The notes: generated from the letters alone by a model not told the origin. Positions 18,111-27,873 are shown, counted from the stretch's first letter. The stretch is DNA of 35,115 nt from an uncultured Bacteroidota bacterium (GCA_937870795.1 CALMWS010000097.1:1-35115), one strand, 5' to 3'. Made by a program: numbers and translations.

Positions 18111-20069
18111 ATGAGTTTACGCGTTCAGGAAGGCAGCCAGGAGATTTCATCGGCACTTAAATACATGTTGAAAAAATTTGAAAAAGTGCCCATCAAGCTT
18201 TGTGAACATCCTGAAGAAGGTGCCATTCATATTGCCCGATACATTGCTCTGGCCATAAGGCAAAAGCAGCAGGACAATCAATACCTGGTGCTCGGTCTGG
18301 CCACGGGTTCTTCGCCCATCAAAGTTTACAATGAGTTGGTGCGTATGCACAGAGAAGAGGGCCTCTCATTTAAAAATGTGGTCACCTTCAATCTGGATGA
18401 ATATTTTCCCATGAAACCCGATGCACACCAGTCGTATGTGCGATTCATGCACGAATACCTCTTTGATCACATAGACATTGACCCTTCCAATATCCACATA
18501 CCCAACGGTGACCTGGCCATTGAAAAAGTGGAACAATTTTGCAGCGATTATGAAAAGAAAATCCAACTCTTTGGAGGACTCGATATACAAATTCTGGGCA
18601 TTGGCAGAACCGGACATATAGGCTTTAATGAACCCGGTTCATGGTTGTCGTCACGAACCCGTTTGGTAAAACTTGATCACGTAACCAGAGTTGATGCAGC
18701 AAAAGATTTTGGCAAAGAAGAAAATGTGCCCTATCGCGCCATAACCATGGGTATCCAAACCATACTTTCGGCAAAACAAATTTTCATTATGGCATGGGGC
18801 TCCCACAAGGCTGAAATAGTAAGGGAGGCCATCGAAGGTGAAGTGAGTGAAATGGTACCGGCCACCTACCTTCAGGGACATGCCAATGTAAAATTCTATC
18901 TGGACCCGTCAGCTGCAGCTGAACTAACACAGGTGAAGACCCCCTGGCTGGCGGGTATCTGTAATTGGGACGATGCATTGATCGCCAAAGCCGTTATCTG
19001 GCTGTCGTTGCGCCTGCAGAAGCCCATCCTCAAACTGCTGGATGAAGACTATATCAACAATGGACTTTCAGAGCTGATCGCAGAGTACAATACAGCGTAT
19101 TCGCTTAATATTCGCATATTCAATAAACTGCAACATACCATTTCGGGCTGGCCCGGTGGCAAACCCAATGCCAGTGATGCCAATCGCCCTGAACGAGCTG
19201 AACCGGCACGCAAACGGGTGATTATTTTCAGTCCGCATCCGGATGATGATGTTATTTCTATGGGGGGGACCTTTCTGCGATTGGTAGAACAAGGCCATGA
19301 TGTACACGTGGCTTACCAGGTTTCGGGCAACATTGCCGTACACGATGTGGATGCATGGCGTTATGCTCAGTTTTTGGGCGACTATGCAGATGCCATGGGT
19401 ATAAAGAGCGATGTGTTGACAGATACAGTAGCTGAGATTAGTAACTTTATAAAGAACAAAGACCACAACGATGTAGACCCCCATTCTTTACGTAAACTAA
19501 AAGGCATAGTAAGGAGGGAAGAGGCACGTAGTGCAGCCCATTTTTGTGGCCTGGATGAAGCCCATATTCATTTTTTGGATATGCCTTTTTACGAAACAGG
19601 AGGAGTTCGAAAAAATAAACTTACCGATGCCGATGTGAAATTAATTGCTGACCTGCTCAATGAAGTCAAACCCCACCAGGTTTATGCAGCAGGCGATTTG
19701 GCCGATCCGCACGGCACCCATCGCGTTTGCCTCGATGCCATTTTTATGGCATTTGAAAAGACGAGGGCGGAGGTTTGGTGGAAAGACTGCTATTTGTGGT
19801 TGTATCGGGGGGCGTGGCACGAATGGCCAATTGATGAAATCGAAATGGCCGTTCCCATTAGTCCGGATGAATTGCTTAAAAAAAGAAGGGCGATCTTTAT
19901 GCACCAATCGCAAAAAGATCACCCTGTTTTTCCGGGTAATGATAAACGCGAATTCTGGCAACGTGCCGAAGATCGCAACCGGGAGACAGCCCATCTTTAC
20001 AACGTTTTGGGATTGGCAGAGTATGAGGCCATGGAGGCCTTTGTGCGCTGGAAGTTTTCTGATCAATAA
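18111..20069 (+). CDS. nagB: Glucosamine-6-phosphate deaminase fused to an LmbE/PIG-L-type deacetylase domain
   Basis: A 652-residue fusion. Residues 1-345 are NagB-like, converting glucosamine-6-phosphate to fructose-6-phosphate and ammonia: Asp96 in VTFNLDEYFPM is the expected proton acceptor, and GRTGHIGFNEPG carries His169 and Glu174 of the active site. The residue at the E. coli Asp141 position is Thr168. After a linker (SGWPGGKPNA), residues about 368-640 are an LmbE/PIG-L-type zinc hydrolase with HPDDD at 376-380 and a second metal-ligand-type motif DPHGTH. This N-to-C fusion recurs in Bacteroidota, where the second domain may deacetylate an amino sugar; its substrate is not established. 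The gene probably serves amino-sugar use. The stop lies within the tail of the convergent lyase gene (overlap 20063-20069). Confidence 0.92.
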   Translation: MSLRVQEGSQEISSALKYMLKKFEKVPIKLCEHPEEGAIHIARYIALAIRQKQQDNQYLVLGLATGSSPIKVYNELVRMHREEGLSFKNVVTFNLDEYFPMKPDAHQSYVRFMHEYLFDHIDIDPSNIHIPNGDLAIEKVEQFCSDYEKKIQLFGGLDIQILGIGRTGHIGFNEPGSWLSSRTRLVKLDHVTRVDAAKDFGKEENVPYRAITMGIQTILSAKQIFIMAWGSHKAEIVREAIEGEVSEMVPATYLQGHANVKFYLDPSAAAELTQVKTPWLAGICNWDDALIAKAVIWLSLRLQKPILKLLDEDYINNGLSELIAEYNTAYSLNIRIFNKLQHTISGWPGGKPNASDANRPERAEPARKRVIIFSPHPDDDVISMGGTFLRLVEQGHDVHVAYQVSGNIAVHDVDAWRYAQFLGDYADAMGIKSDVLTDTVAEISNFIKNKDHNDVDPHSLRKLKGIVRREEARSAAHFCGLDEAHIHFLDMPFYETGGVRKNKLTDADVKLIADLLNEVKPHQVYAAGDLADPHGTHRVCLDAIFMAFEKTRAEVWWKDCYLWLYRGAWHEWPIDEIEMAVPISPDELLKKRRAIFMHQSQKDHPVFPGNDKREFWQRAEDRNRETAHLYNVLGLAEYEAMEAFVRWKFSDQ

Positions 20070-21760
20070 GAGCGGAACCAACCCCGGTTCCAGCTTTGTT
20101 TTTTGTTGGTGATGGATATTTCATAAAGCCCTGGATTTAATCTGCTCACATCCAGAACTTGCTTTGTCGTATCAACCTGTTTCTGCATTATGATTTTACC
20201 CATGGCATCTGTGATTCGGATTGTTGTTTGTTCGCTCATTTCAGGTAATTCAAGGGTAATTTGATCGTAACCCGGATTGGGATAAATGTTTATGCTTTCA
20301 ACGGATAATTCACCTATGCCTGTGGCAATTCCTATGTCGCAACTGCCCGTATTAAAGCCATTAACCAGATAGTCAGAAAGGCAATTAAGATAACATTCAA
20401 GGTTGGTATAACCATTGAAACCGGTTAGAGAGTTTGAAAGTTGATTGCCATTGTGATCCTGCACTGCAGGATTGAGTCCTTTGCGCGTTTCCCAGTAATC
20501 TGGCATGCCATCATCATCACTATCCGTTGGTAAAACATTGTTCCCAGAAAGGCTAAAGGCATCGTGATAATGATCAACATTGATAGAAGAGGGATCGATT
20601 TTGTCATCTGTAATATTGCCAATGAGTCTGAGATCCATTACATCTCTAGGAAATGCCCCGGCATTGTTAGCTGCATAGTCCAGCAATTCCTCAGTGGCGG
20701 TGTACTCAATGGAAGGAAAAGGCAATCTTTCGTTTAGGATTTGGGCAGCCCCGGTATTGTGATTGGGATTGTTTTGATTGAAGTCGTTGCAACAATAAAA
20801 CAAATCATAATCGTGGTAATTGGGATACAGGAATAGCCAGTTGCCCTCAAAAAACAGCTGGTTGTTTTGTGGGTAAAGCATGTCTATGTGGAACATGCCA
20901 TTTCCATAGGTTGGTCTTGCATAACTGAGGTTGTTGACTGCATTCATGTGGAGGTAAAAATTGGAACCATGACCTGTAACTCCTTCATACCACAGCTCAA
21001 TTTGCGGATCCCAGAAAAGGTTGTTCGAAAGTTCTATGTTGATAGTCTTGCCTCCACACCAGGCTGTTTCGCAACTGATTTCAGGCATGCGACCCCCGAT
21101 GCGATGCCATGTATTATGGTGGATGGAGAGGCTGTCCAATCTGTTGCCTGCATCTGAATAATTGATAAGCATGCCTCCCAAATTCGAATGACCACCCAGG
21201 GTCTCTGCCAGCAGACAGTTTTGGATGGTAAGAGATGAACTCCTGGATATGTCTACTGCTTCGTCAAAAGCATGGGCAAAGGAGCAGTGGTCAATGATGG
21301 CCTGATGTACGCCTCCCAATGTAATGCCATCTGCCCCAATCCAATGCGCACTGGGATAAGCATTTAAATCACCTACCCTGGATCGGATATGCCGGATGAT
21401 AAAATTGCCTGAACTGGGTGCATTTTCAGCGTAACTTTGAAAGCCCCGCACGATGACGCCGTTGGGAGATGTTTGACCTGCCAGGGTGAAATCGCCGTGT
21501 CCTGGCAATACTTCAGCGGTAGCAGGAATCACACCACTCACTTTAAATAAGATGTACCTGCGGCCTGTCTGGTTGAGCGCATCCTGAAGTGAACCCGGAC
21601 CATCTGCATTGAGGTTGGTCACATAGATAACACGACCACCCCGGCCACCTGAAGAGCCCGCTCCGAAGCCTTCTGCGCCGGGAAAAGAAGGTATTTGTGC
21701 GAAAGTTCCCGAGGATAGGGTGAAAAGAATACAAAGAAAAAGAAATTTTGAATACTCCAT
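20063..21760 (-). CDS. Secreted pectate-lyase-like protein with T9SS sorting domain
   Basis: A 565-residue exported protein; the start at 21760 gives the signal MEYSKFLFLCILFTLSSGTFA. The mature N-terminus FPGAEGFGAGSSGGRGG is characteristic of Bacteroidota family PL1-like pectate lyases, and the next part is a right-handed beta-helix with many Asn/Gly turns (GSLQDALNQTGRRYILFKVSGVI, DHCSFAHAFDEAVDISRS). Polygalacturonate cleavage is therefore likely but the calcium and catalytic residues were not confirmed. A Ca-binding-like DSDDDGMPDYWETRKGL segment follows, then a T9SS type A sorting domain starting at IYPNPG and ending in FRSY. It should act outside the cell. No PUL partner (SusC/D) lies in the window. 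Confidence 0.85.
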   Translation of the reverse strand: MEYSKFLFLCILFTLSSGTFAQIPSFPGAEGFGAGSSGGRGGRVIYVTNLNADGPGSLQDALNQTGRRYILFKVSGVIPATAEVLPGHGDFTLAGQTSPNGVIVRGFQSYAENAPSSGNFIIRHIRSRVGDLNAYPSAHWIGADGITLGGVHQAIIDHCSFAHAFDEAVDISRSSSLTIQNCLLAETLGGHSNLGGMLINYSDAGNRLDSLSIHHNTWHRIGGRMPEISCETAWCGGKTINIELSNNLFWDPQIELWYEGVTGHGSNFYLHMNAVNNLSYARPTYGNGMFHIDMLYPQNNQLFFEGNWLFLYPNYHDYDLFYCCNDFNQNNPNHNTGAAQILNERLPFPSIEYTATEELLDYAANNAGAFPRDVMDLRLIGNITDDKIDPSSINVDHYHDAFSLSGNNVLPTDSDDDGMPDYWETRKGLNPAVQDHNGNQLSNSLTGFNGYTNLECYLNCLSDYLVNGFNTGSCDIGIATGIGELSVESINIYPNPGYDQITLELPEMSEQTTIRITDAMGKIIMQKQVDTTKQVLDVSRLNPGLYEISITNKKQSWNRGWFRSY

Positions 21761-21912
21761 ATATTGTGGTTTATTTTGATACAAAATTCTGTGCAAATGC
21801 AGATTTACAATAGGAAAATTGCGCCATTGCATGTTGAATTTTGGACAAGACCTAAAAAAGAGTTGACAAAACTACCTTTCTTAAAACAATCAAAGTAGCT
21901 GACACCCTGAAA

Positions 21913-22416
21913 TTATTCTGAAAAATTGGCATCCAATTGACCAAAAATTTGCTCCAAATGGTGTTGTAAGTGGCCTACATAATCATAAATGATATACTCC
22001 AATGTCAGATTTTCATCTTGAATGGTTATAATTTTTGAAAGATCTTCTGGGCTCATACGATTAATAACCAAGGTGATTTGATGGTTGAGCCCAGCCCAAA
22101 AAGTAAGCAAGCTGTTATCGTCCTGATTTTGGTAATCCATGATTTTTACCAATTCAACCTGGTTGTAGGTACTTGCCGGATAGGGCGTTGTCATATATTG
22201 AGCTTCTGAAAATCGCATGAGGTTGTAGCGGGCAGAATCACAAAGGTGGCCAATGATTTCTCTAGGCGACCAGTGGTCGTAATTCAGCTTTGTACTTCGT
22301 TCGTCTGGGTCAAGTAAAAAATATGCTCGCTGAGTATAGTTTATAAGATCCGTAAGTCTTTTAACCAATAGCGGAAGACTATTTATATCCTGAAAGTGGA
22401 AATAGTGTGTTTTCAT
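21913..22416 (-). CDS. DinB/YfiT-family metal-binding protein
   Basis: A 167-residue four-helix-bundle protein of the DinB/YfiT superfamily. The likely metal ligands are His57 in SPREIIGHLCDSA and His149 and His153 in YDYVGHLQHHLEQ, the usual triad spacing for this superfamily. Members act as thiol-dependent transferases or metal-dependent hydrolases; the substrate cannot be read from sequence. It lies 98 bases beyond the stop of the PfkB gene on the same strand and might be read from the same transcript, but has no evident functional link. Confidence 0.85.
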   Translation of the reverse strand: MKTHYFHFQDINSLPLLVKRLTDLINYTQRAYFLLDPDERSTKLNYDHWSPREIIGHLCDSARYNLMRFSEAQYMTTPYPASTYNQVELVKIMDYQNQDDNSLLTFWAGLNHQITLVINRMSPEDLSKIITIQDENLTLEYIIYDYVGHLQHHLEQIFGQLDANFSE

Positions 22417-22514
22417 GGTTTAAAGATAATAGAATGTTGACCTTTGAAGTAAAATGTATGTTGAAAGCTTTGCTTGTTAAGACTCAGGTATGCGCATAAG
22501 AGGGTAGAAAAGAA

Positions 22515-23375
22515 TTATGGAGAAGTTTCCAGGTGAAATAAGCTCCTGTATTCATTTAGTCGCTGATTGATTTCATCGATGGTTGGCAGGTGGTTGATGT
22601 TGTGACCTTCAACCAGGATCGAGGCTGCACTGTGGGCAAAAATACAAGCTTTGGAAAGACTTTGATCGTGGTGGTAGGACCATAAAAAACAAAGAGCAAA
22701 AACATCACCTGCCCCGGTTGTATCTACAACTTTTGTCGGATAAGAAGGGAAGTAATATTTTTTATTATTTGTAAATATAAATGCCCCTTTGTCTCCTTTA
22801 GTGAGCACCAGGTTCTTTGTGTGCGCCAAAATGTAATGTACGGCTTTGTCATCATGGCTAAGGTCTTCGTCACTGGCAAACACAACGTCAATACCTTTTA
22901 GCATTGCCCACGGCTGATTGGCAGTGTAAACCTTGCCATTGTCATGCCATTTTCTAAGCCAGCCCTGAATTGAAAAACCTATGGTGCTGCCTGTAAACAA
23001 AGATGACAACGCTGGGCTGACTTCATTGGCAATAGGCCCCAGGTGCACAATTTGCGGTTGGGTAAAGGGAAAGGACATTACTACACCTTCAGAAATATTT
23101 TCAGCTCTGCTGTGTAAAAATTGTTGACGACCTTCTGGTGTTTGAATGTTTTCAAAACAAGTTGTGCTGGGGCAAGGAAAGTTGAAAACTTTTATACCGG
23201 CATCTTTAAATCTTTGCTCATATTTAAAGTCGGCCCCGGCACTGGTAATGATTTCGGTATTACCTCCTAATTGTGCAGCAAATAGCGATGCATAGGAAAC
23301 GGTGCCACCCAATTTATAGCCATTGTCCATTTTATCATGGCATACATGACCGATGCAAAGCACGTTGGTTTTCAT
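22515..23375 (-). CDS. PfkB-family carbohydrate kinase, possibly inositol kinase-like
   Basis: A 286-residue ribokinase-fold kinase. The N-terminus VLCIGHVCHDKM with KLGGTVSYASLFAAQLG is the substrate-side signature, and DTTGAGD at 218-224 holds the catalytic base Asp224 and the anion hole. The Cys-His-Asp form and the GG-x-x-SYAS segment resemble plant myo-inositol 3-kinases more than ribokinase or fructokinase, from memory and unaligned. The gene begins 3 bases after the stop of the upstream symporter gene, so the two form an operon and the kinase probably phosphorylates the imported compound, trapping it in the cell. Confidence 0.85.
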   Translation of the reverse strand: MKTNVLCIGHVCHDKMDNGYKLGGTVSYASLFAAQLGGNTEIITSAGADFKYEQRFKDAGIKVFNFPCPSTTCFENIQTPEGRQQFLHSRAENISEGVVMSFPFTQPQIVHLGPIANEVSPALSSLFTGSTIGFSIQGWLRKWHDNGKVYTANQPWAMLKGIDVVFASDEDLSHDDKAVHYILAHTKNLVLTKGDKGAFIFTNNKKYYFPSYPTKVVDTTGAGDVFALCFLWSYHHDQSLSKACIFAHSAASILVEGHNINHLPTIDEINQRLNEYRSLFHLETSP

Positions 23376-23378
23376 GTT

Positions 23379-24986
23379 TTAACTAATATGGCCTAGTAAA
23401 ATATATACAGTGACGGTTATCATAATTAATATAAAGCTCAGGGGCAAAGCATATTTCCATGGAGTCATGTCAACAAAACCCAGATCTTTGATGGCAAAGT
23501 TGCGTTTGTCTTTTTGGAAATAACTGATGAAAGACATCAGTGCCACATTGAGCACAAACTCAAGACCCCATATGTGGACAAAATGTAAATTCACCTGCAA
23601 GATATGTTGCAGAAGCACGTAAAAGGCCAGGCCGAAAAACAACCCAAATTTAGCTCCGCTGGTAGAGATCCAGGGCATGTAAAGCGCAGCCAAGATGAGG
23701 GTTGCCATGGGTATGAAAAAAATGCCATTGAGTTGTTGCAACAATTGGTAAAGTCCATTGGGGGCATTAGCCACAAATGGCGCAACACCGATGGCAAAGA
23801 TGGCCAGAAGAAGAGTAGTTTGTTTGCCCTTCTTTACTACGGTATCATTGTCTGCCTTTGGTTGGAAGAATGGTTTGTATATACCCAATGCAAAAAGTGT
23901 AGCAGCACTGTTGAGCCCGCTGTTGAAAGTGCTAAGCACAGCTCCAACCACAACAGCTATGAAGAGACCAGTTGCCCAATGTGGCAGCAACTGTTTGACC
24001 AGCAAAGGATAGACCTGGTCCGGGGTTTCGTATAATTGGTCTCCAAATAATTGAAAAGCAATAATGCCTGGAAGTATAATGATGAGGGGGAGGGTTAATT
24101 TTAATATTCCGGTATACAATAATCCTTTTTGGGCTTCCTTTAAGCTTGCAGCTCCCAAAACACGTTGTATGATGGACTGATGCATGGCCCAAAAATAAAG
24201 TTGATTGATGATCATGCCCGTGAAAATCGTGGAAAACGGCAGGATGGCGTCTCTTGACCCCGGTCCAATAGAAGGCTCTGTGCTGATGACATTAAATTTT
24301 GTTTTGCTGCCTTCCCATAAAAGAGAACAGCCATTGGAAAAGTTGCCATCGCCCAAATAAAGGATGCCGAGAATTGGTATGCTCAATCCTCCAATAAGCA
24401 GGCCTATGCCAAACAATGTATCGGTAACCGCTACCATTTTGAGTCCACCGTATAACGCGTAAATGGCGCCAATGACACCAGTGATGACAACCGTAATCCA
24501 AATACCGGTTGCTTTTGAAACACCCATTAGGGTTGATATGTCGAAAAGGTGTTCAATGTTGATGGCTCCTGTGTACAGTACAATGGGAAGAAGCGTGAAG
24601 GTAAAAGAAATAATGAGCATGCCGTCTACGTAACTTCTGAGTCGGGTGTCAAATCTTTTTTCCAATAACTCCGGGATGGTGGTAAGCCCCAGTCGAAGGT
24701 ATTGCGGCGCAAAAAAGAATGCAGCGATGACCAGGGCAATGGCAGAAGTTACTTCCCATGTTATTACAAGGGCGCCATTCTTGTAGGCAGACCCGTTCAT
24801 GCCGACCAAATGTTCGGTAGAAATGTTGGTCATGATCAGTGAACCTGCAATGACAACGGCGGAAAGGCTTCTACCGCCTAGATAATATCCATCCTGACTG
24901 GTCAGGTTTTCAGTACCCATCCATTTTTTGCCTAACCAGGAGACAAGAGCCATGACGCAAACAAAAGAAAAGAGGGTTACCCACAT
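23379..24986 (-). CDS. Sodium:solute symporter (SSS family)
   Basis: A 535-residue transporter with about 13-14 hydrophobic helices throughout. The early part shows the SSS pattern (YYLGGRSLSAVVIAGSLIMTNIS, followed by FAPQYLRLGLTTIPELLEKRF), which places the sodium-binding core and the LGLTTIPELLEKRF signature of sugar/polyol-type members of SLC5. The transport mode is sodium-coupled uptake across the inner membrane. The partner kinase follows after 3 bases. Sugars, nucleosides and inositol are all transported by members of this family, so the substrate is inferred only from the kinase neighbour. Confidence 0.9.
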   Translation of the reverse strand: MWVTLFSFVCVMALVSWLGKKWMGTENLTSQDGYYLGGRSLSAVVIAGSLIMTNISTEHLVGMNGSAYKNGALVITWEVTSAIALVIAAFFFAPQYLRLGLTTIPELLEKRFDTRLRSYVDGMLIISFTFTLLPIVLYTGAINIEHLFDISTLMGVSKATGIWITVVITGVIGAIYALYGGLKMVAVTDTLFGIGLLIGGLSIPILGILYLGDGNFSNGCSLLWEGSKTKFNVISTEPSIGPGSRDAILPFSTIFTGMIINQLYFWAMHQSIIQRVLGAASLKEAQKGLLYTGILKLTLPLIIILPGIIAFQLFGDQLYETPDQVYPLLVKQLLPHWATGLFIAVVVGAVLSTFNSGLNSAATLFALGIYKPFFQPKADNDTVVKKGKQTTLLLAIFAIGVAPFVANAPNGLYQLLQQLNGIFFIPMATLILAALYMPWISTSGAKFGLFFGLAFYVLLQHILQVNLHFVHIWGLEFVLNVALMSFISYFQKDKRNFAIKDLGFVDMTPWKYALPLSFILIMITVTVYILLGHIS

Positions 24987-25179
24987 AACAAATAAATTTA
25001 AACGCTACCCAAGGTAGGAAATAGTTTAAATATGGGAAGCGGTTGGGATCATATTTTTATAGGATAACGTCCAATGGTCAAAAATGGAGACAGAACAAAA
25101 TCCATGAAATCATACATTTTTTGAAAAGCAGTAAAAGGACACGTTTTTTCTGGTATTTTTACGAATAAATCTATGCCCA

Positions 25180-27117
25180 TTGAGAACCATTTTATGTTTG
25201 GTTGTATTGATGTTTTCTGCCTATGGCATGAAAGCCCAATGCAATGACTTACTTGATGAATTGATGACAACAGCAGATGAGGCCAGAACAAAAGAGATCA
25301 TTAAAAACATAAGTATGGATCAGGTGGGTGGCACAGCTTGTGAGCAAAGTGCCATCCAAAAGTTTTTAGAGCAGCCCACAGAACCTAAAAGGCGAGATTT
25401 GATACTTAGAATGGTAGCCGGCGCCATGGTAAGGTCAGAGTCTTCAAAAATAATAAGTTGGGGAAAGTTGGCATTGAATGCATTGAAGGATGAAAAGGGC
25501 CTTGAAAGAAGATTGGGCAGTCTGTGTACAGATATCAGCACCGGATATATTAATGTAGACAAATTGGACAGTGCCTTGTATTTTTGCCAAAAGAGTGAGA
25601 GTTATTATGTTCAAGCAGGTGAAAATGAAAACCTCTGGAAGCCCAATTTTAATAAATACAGAGTATACCTGGCATTAAAAAATTACAAGAAAGCAGATTT
25701 TTACCTCAACAAGTGTTACAGCTATGTCAAGGATTCACCCAACAGAATGAACAAAGGCTTTGTACTTCATTCATTGCTGATTGCGCTTAAAACCAGGGGT
25801 GACAAGAAAATATTTGAGCAATATTTAAAGGAATACATTCAGTTTAAAAAGCAGGGCAAGGGTTTAAATGACATGCGTCATTTGGGTATGGACGATTATT
25901 TTTCGGACGCAAAAGATGCAAAAGAGACATTGGAAAGGGTCATTCAGGCAATGATTCGCGATAGCATAAAAGAGGATAAGATAAGTTATCGTGGTCTGAT
26001 ATTAACCGAATTGTATGAAAAAGACAAAGAGTTTGAAAAGGCAGAAAAGTTGTATCTGGATCTTCTCCGGCTTCCATCTATTCCGCAGGAAAGAAAAAAC
26101 TATTATAAAAACTTATACATCCTCTATAAAAAGAAAGGTGATAAAGAAAAAGCTTACAAAGCCATTGAGGATTATATAGCAGTGCAAGATTCCAGTTACC
26201 AACAAATATTTGATGGCAAGATAGCAGACTATGAAGTAAAGTACCAGACGCAGGAAAAGGAGAAGGAAATACTTCGTAAAAATCTGGAGCTAATTAAGGT
26301 AAGGAACAGACAAAGAAATCTGGTGGGTCTGGCAGTATTTGCTATTGTACTGGCAGGTGGAATGTTTTATTTTTATCAACGCAGGTTGAAATATCAGCGT
26401 GAAATGAAAGAAAAGGATATGCAGATACAAAGACAGAAGATTGCAGAACTCGAGCAGAAAAACAAATTGCTTGCCCTCAATTCTATGATCGAAGGCCAAG
26501 AATCTGAGCGATTGCGCATTGCCCAGGACCTGCACGATGGGCTGGGTGGCTTGCTTACAACAGTGAAGGCACACTTCAATGCCATTGAGCGGGAAATTGC
26601 CAACATCAAAAACATGAATGTTTATGAAAAGACCAACCAACTCATTGACGAGGCCTGCGCAGAAGTGAGGAGAATCGCGCATGACATGGTGCCTCATTCC
26701 CTTAAAATGAATGGCTTACAGGGGGTATTATCAGACATTCAGCAGAGTGTGAAAAGTAGGGGAGTGGCTTGTGATGTTGAAATACACCATCTTGATGAAA
26801 GTATTTTGGGTGAGCAAAAAGCTGTTATGATTTACCGAATTGTACAAGAGGTGGTTAACAATGCAATGAAACACGCCAATGCCAGCCATCTTTTGATTCA
26901 GTTGATTGGCCATGACCATGGTTTGAATGTGATGATAGAAGACAATGGAAAGGGATTTGATATCAATAGTCTGATTGGGGGTAAAGGGATGGGCTTAAAA
27001 AGCATTGAATCAAGGGTGAAATATTTAGAAGGTACTTTAAATATAGACTCTGCTCCTAGTCAGGGTACTACCATCAACATCGAAATCCCGATTCAAAAAC
27101 AAAATGCTCCAATATGA
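25180..27117 (+). CDS. Sensor histidine kinase, NarL/LuxR-type (HisKA_3), with TPR-like sensor
   Basis: A 645-residue membrane kinase. After a signal-like N-terminus, residues about 40-360 form helical TPR-like repeats, then a membrane helix (about 381-401), a coiled coil, and a HisKA_3 dimerisation domain whose phospho-His452 lies in RIAQDLHDGLGGLL. The HATPase part shows VVNNAMKHANA, EDNGKGFD and GKGMGLKSIESRV. The start is uncertain: the frame opens upstream without an ATG, so I use the TTG at 25180, which yields the signal MRTILCLVVLMFSAYG; an ATG at 25173 is out of frame. The stop TGA overlaps the ATG of the regulator by 4 bp (ATGA), so they are co-translated. Its signal is unknown. Confidence 0.88.
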   Translation: MRTILCLVVLMFSAYGMKAQCNDLLDELMTTADEARTKEIIKNISMDQVGGTACEQSAIQKFLEQPTEPKRRDLILRMVAGAMVRSESSKIISWGKLALNALKDEKGLERRLGSLCTDISTGYINVDKLDSALYFCQKSESYYVQAGENENLWKPNFNKYRVYLALKNYKKADFYLNKCYSYVKDSPNRMNKGFVLHSLLIALKTRGDKKIFEQYLKEYIQFKKQGKGLNDMRHLGMDDYFSDAKDAKETLERVIQAMIRDSIKEDKISYRGLILTELYEKDKEFEKAEKLYLDLLRLPSIPQERKNYYKNLYILYKKKGDKEKAYKAIEDYIAVQDSSYQQIFDGKIADYEVKYQTQEKEKEILRKNLELIKVRNRQRNLVGLAVFAIVLAGGMFYFYQRRLKYQREMKEKDMQIQRQKIAELEQKNKLLALNSMIEGQESERLRIAQDLHDGLGGLLTTVKAHFNAIEREIANIKNMNVYEKTNQLIDEACAEVRRIAHDMVPHSLKMNGLQGVLSDIQQSVKSRGVACDVEIHHLDESILGEQKAVMIYRIVQEVVNNAMKHANASHLLIQLIGHDHGLNVMIEDNGKGFDINSLIGGKGMGLKSIESRVKYLEGTLNIDSAPSQGTTINIEIPIQKQNAPI

Positions 27118-27761
27118 TAAGTGTAGATATTACCGATGATCACCAAATGGTGTTGGAAGGGTTGAAGTTGTTGTTGGATGGTATCAAAGAAATTGCTGTT
27201 AGATACTGCTATCGATCCGCTCCACTATTGATGGAAGGTTTAAAAATGAGTTGTCCTGATGTAATTTTGCTCGATATCAACATGCCGGAGATGAATGGCA
27301 TTGAGGCCTGCAAATTGGTGAAGAAAGAATTTCCAAACGTCAAAGTGATTGCTTTATCTATGATCAGTGAGTCCAATCTCATCAAACTCATGTTGAAAAA
27401 CGGAGCCGATGGCTATTTGCATAAAAATGCAGGAAGGGATGAAATCGTGGAGGCAATTTGTGATGTATATGCAGGCAAAAAATACCTCAGTCAGGAAATA
27501 TCCGACATCATCATTGGTCATGAATTAAAAGACGACCATAAAATTTCCAACTCCCCATTTCCTAAACTTTCGAGGAGAGAAGAGCAGATTTTGGAATTGA
27601 TCATTGATGAAAAAACAACGCAGGAAATTTCGGAACAACTCTTTATCAGTTTCGGCACGGTAGAGACCCACCGAAGAAATATTATGATAAAACTGGGAGT
27701 AAAAAATACTGCGGGCATGGTAAGAATTGCTCTTGAATACTGTCTGGTTAAGAAATCATAA
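27114..27761 (+). CDS. Response regulator, NarL/LuxR family
   Basis: A 215-residue regulator paired with the upstream kinase. The receiver holds the acidic pair Asp8-Asp9, phospho-Asp54 in VILLDINMPEMNG, Ser82 and Lys104 (GYLHKNAG). The C-terminal LuxR-type helix-turn-helix (about 150-212) contains LSRREEQILELI and the recognition-helix region SFGTVETHRRNI. Phosphorylation is expected to promote dimerisation and DNA binding. The next gene downstream is the giant secreted protein; it has its own promoter candidate and could be a target, but nothing in the sequence shows that. Confidence 0.93.
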   Translation: MISVDITDDHQMVLEGLKLLLDGIKEIAVRYCYRSAPLLMEGLKMSCPDVILLDINMPEMNGIEACKLVKKEFPNVKVIALSMISESNLIKLMLKNGADGYLHKNAGRDEIVEAICDVYAGKKYLSQEISDIIIGHELKDDHKISNSPFPKLSRREEQILELIIDEKTTQEISEQLFISFGTVETHRRNIMIKLGVKNTAGMVRIALEYCLVKKS

Positions 27762-27873
27762 ATAGTAATAATTTGTAAATAATTGATTTAGTTATATTAA
27801 TGAATAAGATAAATATTTAATATAATCATTTCTACCATGCTTTTTACCACCCATAAATTACTTTAATAAATAC

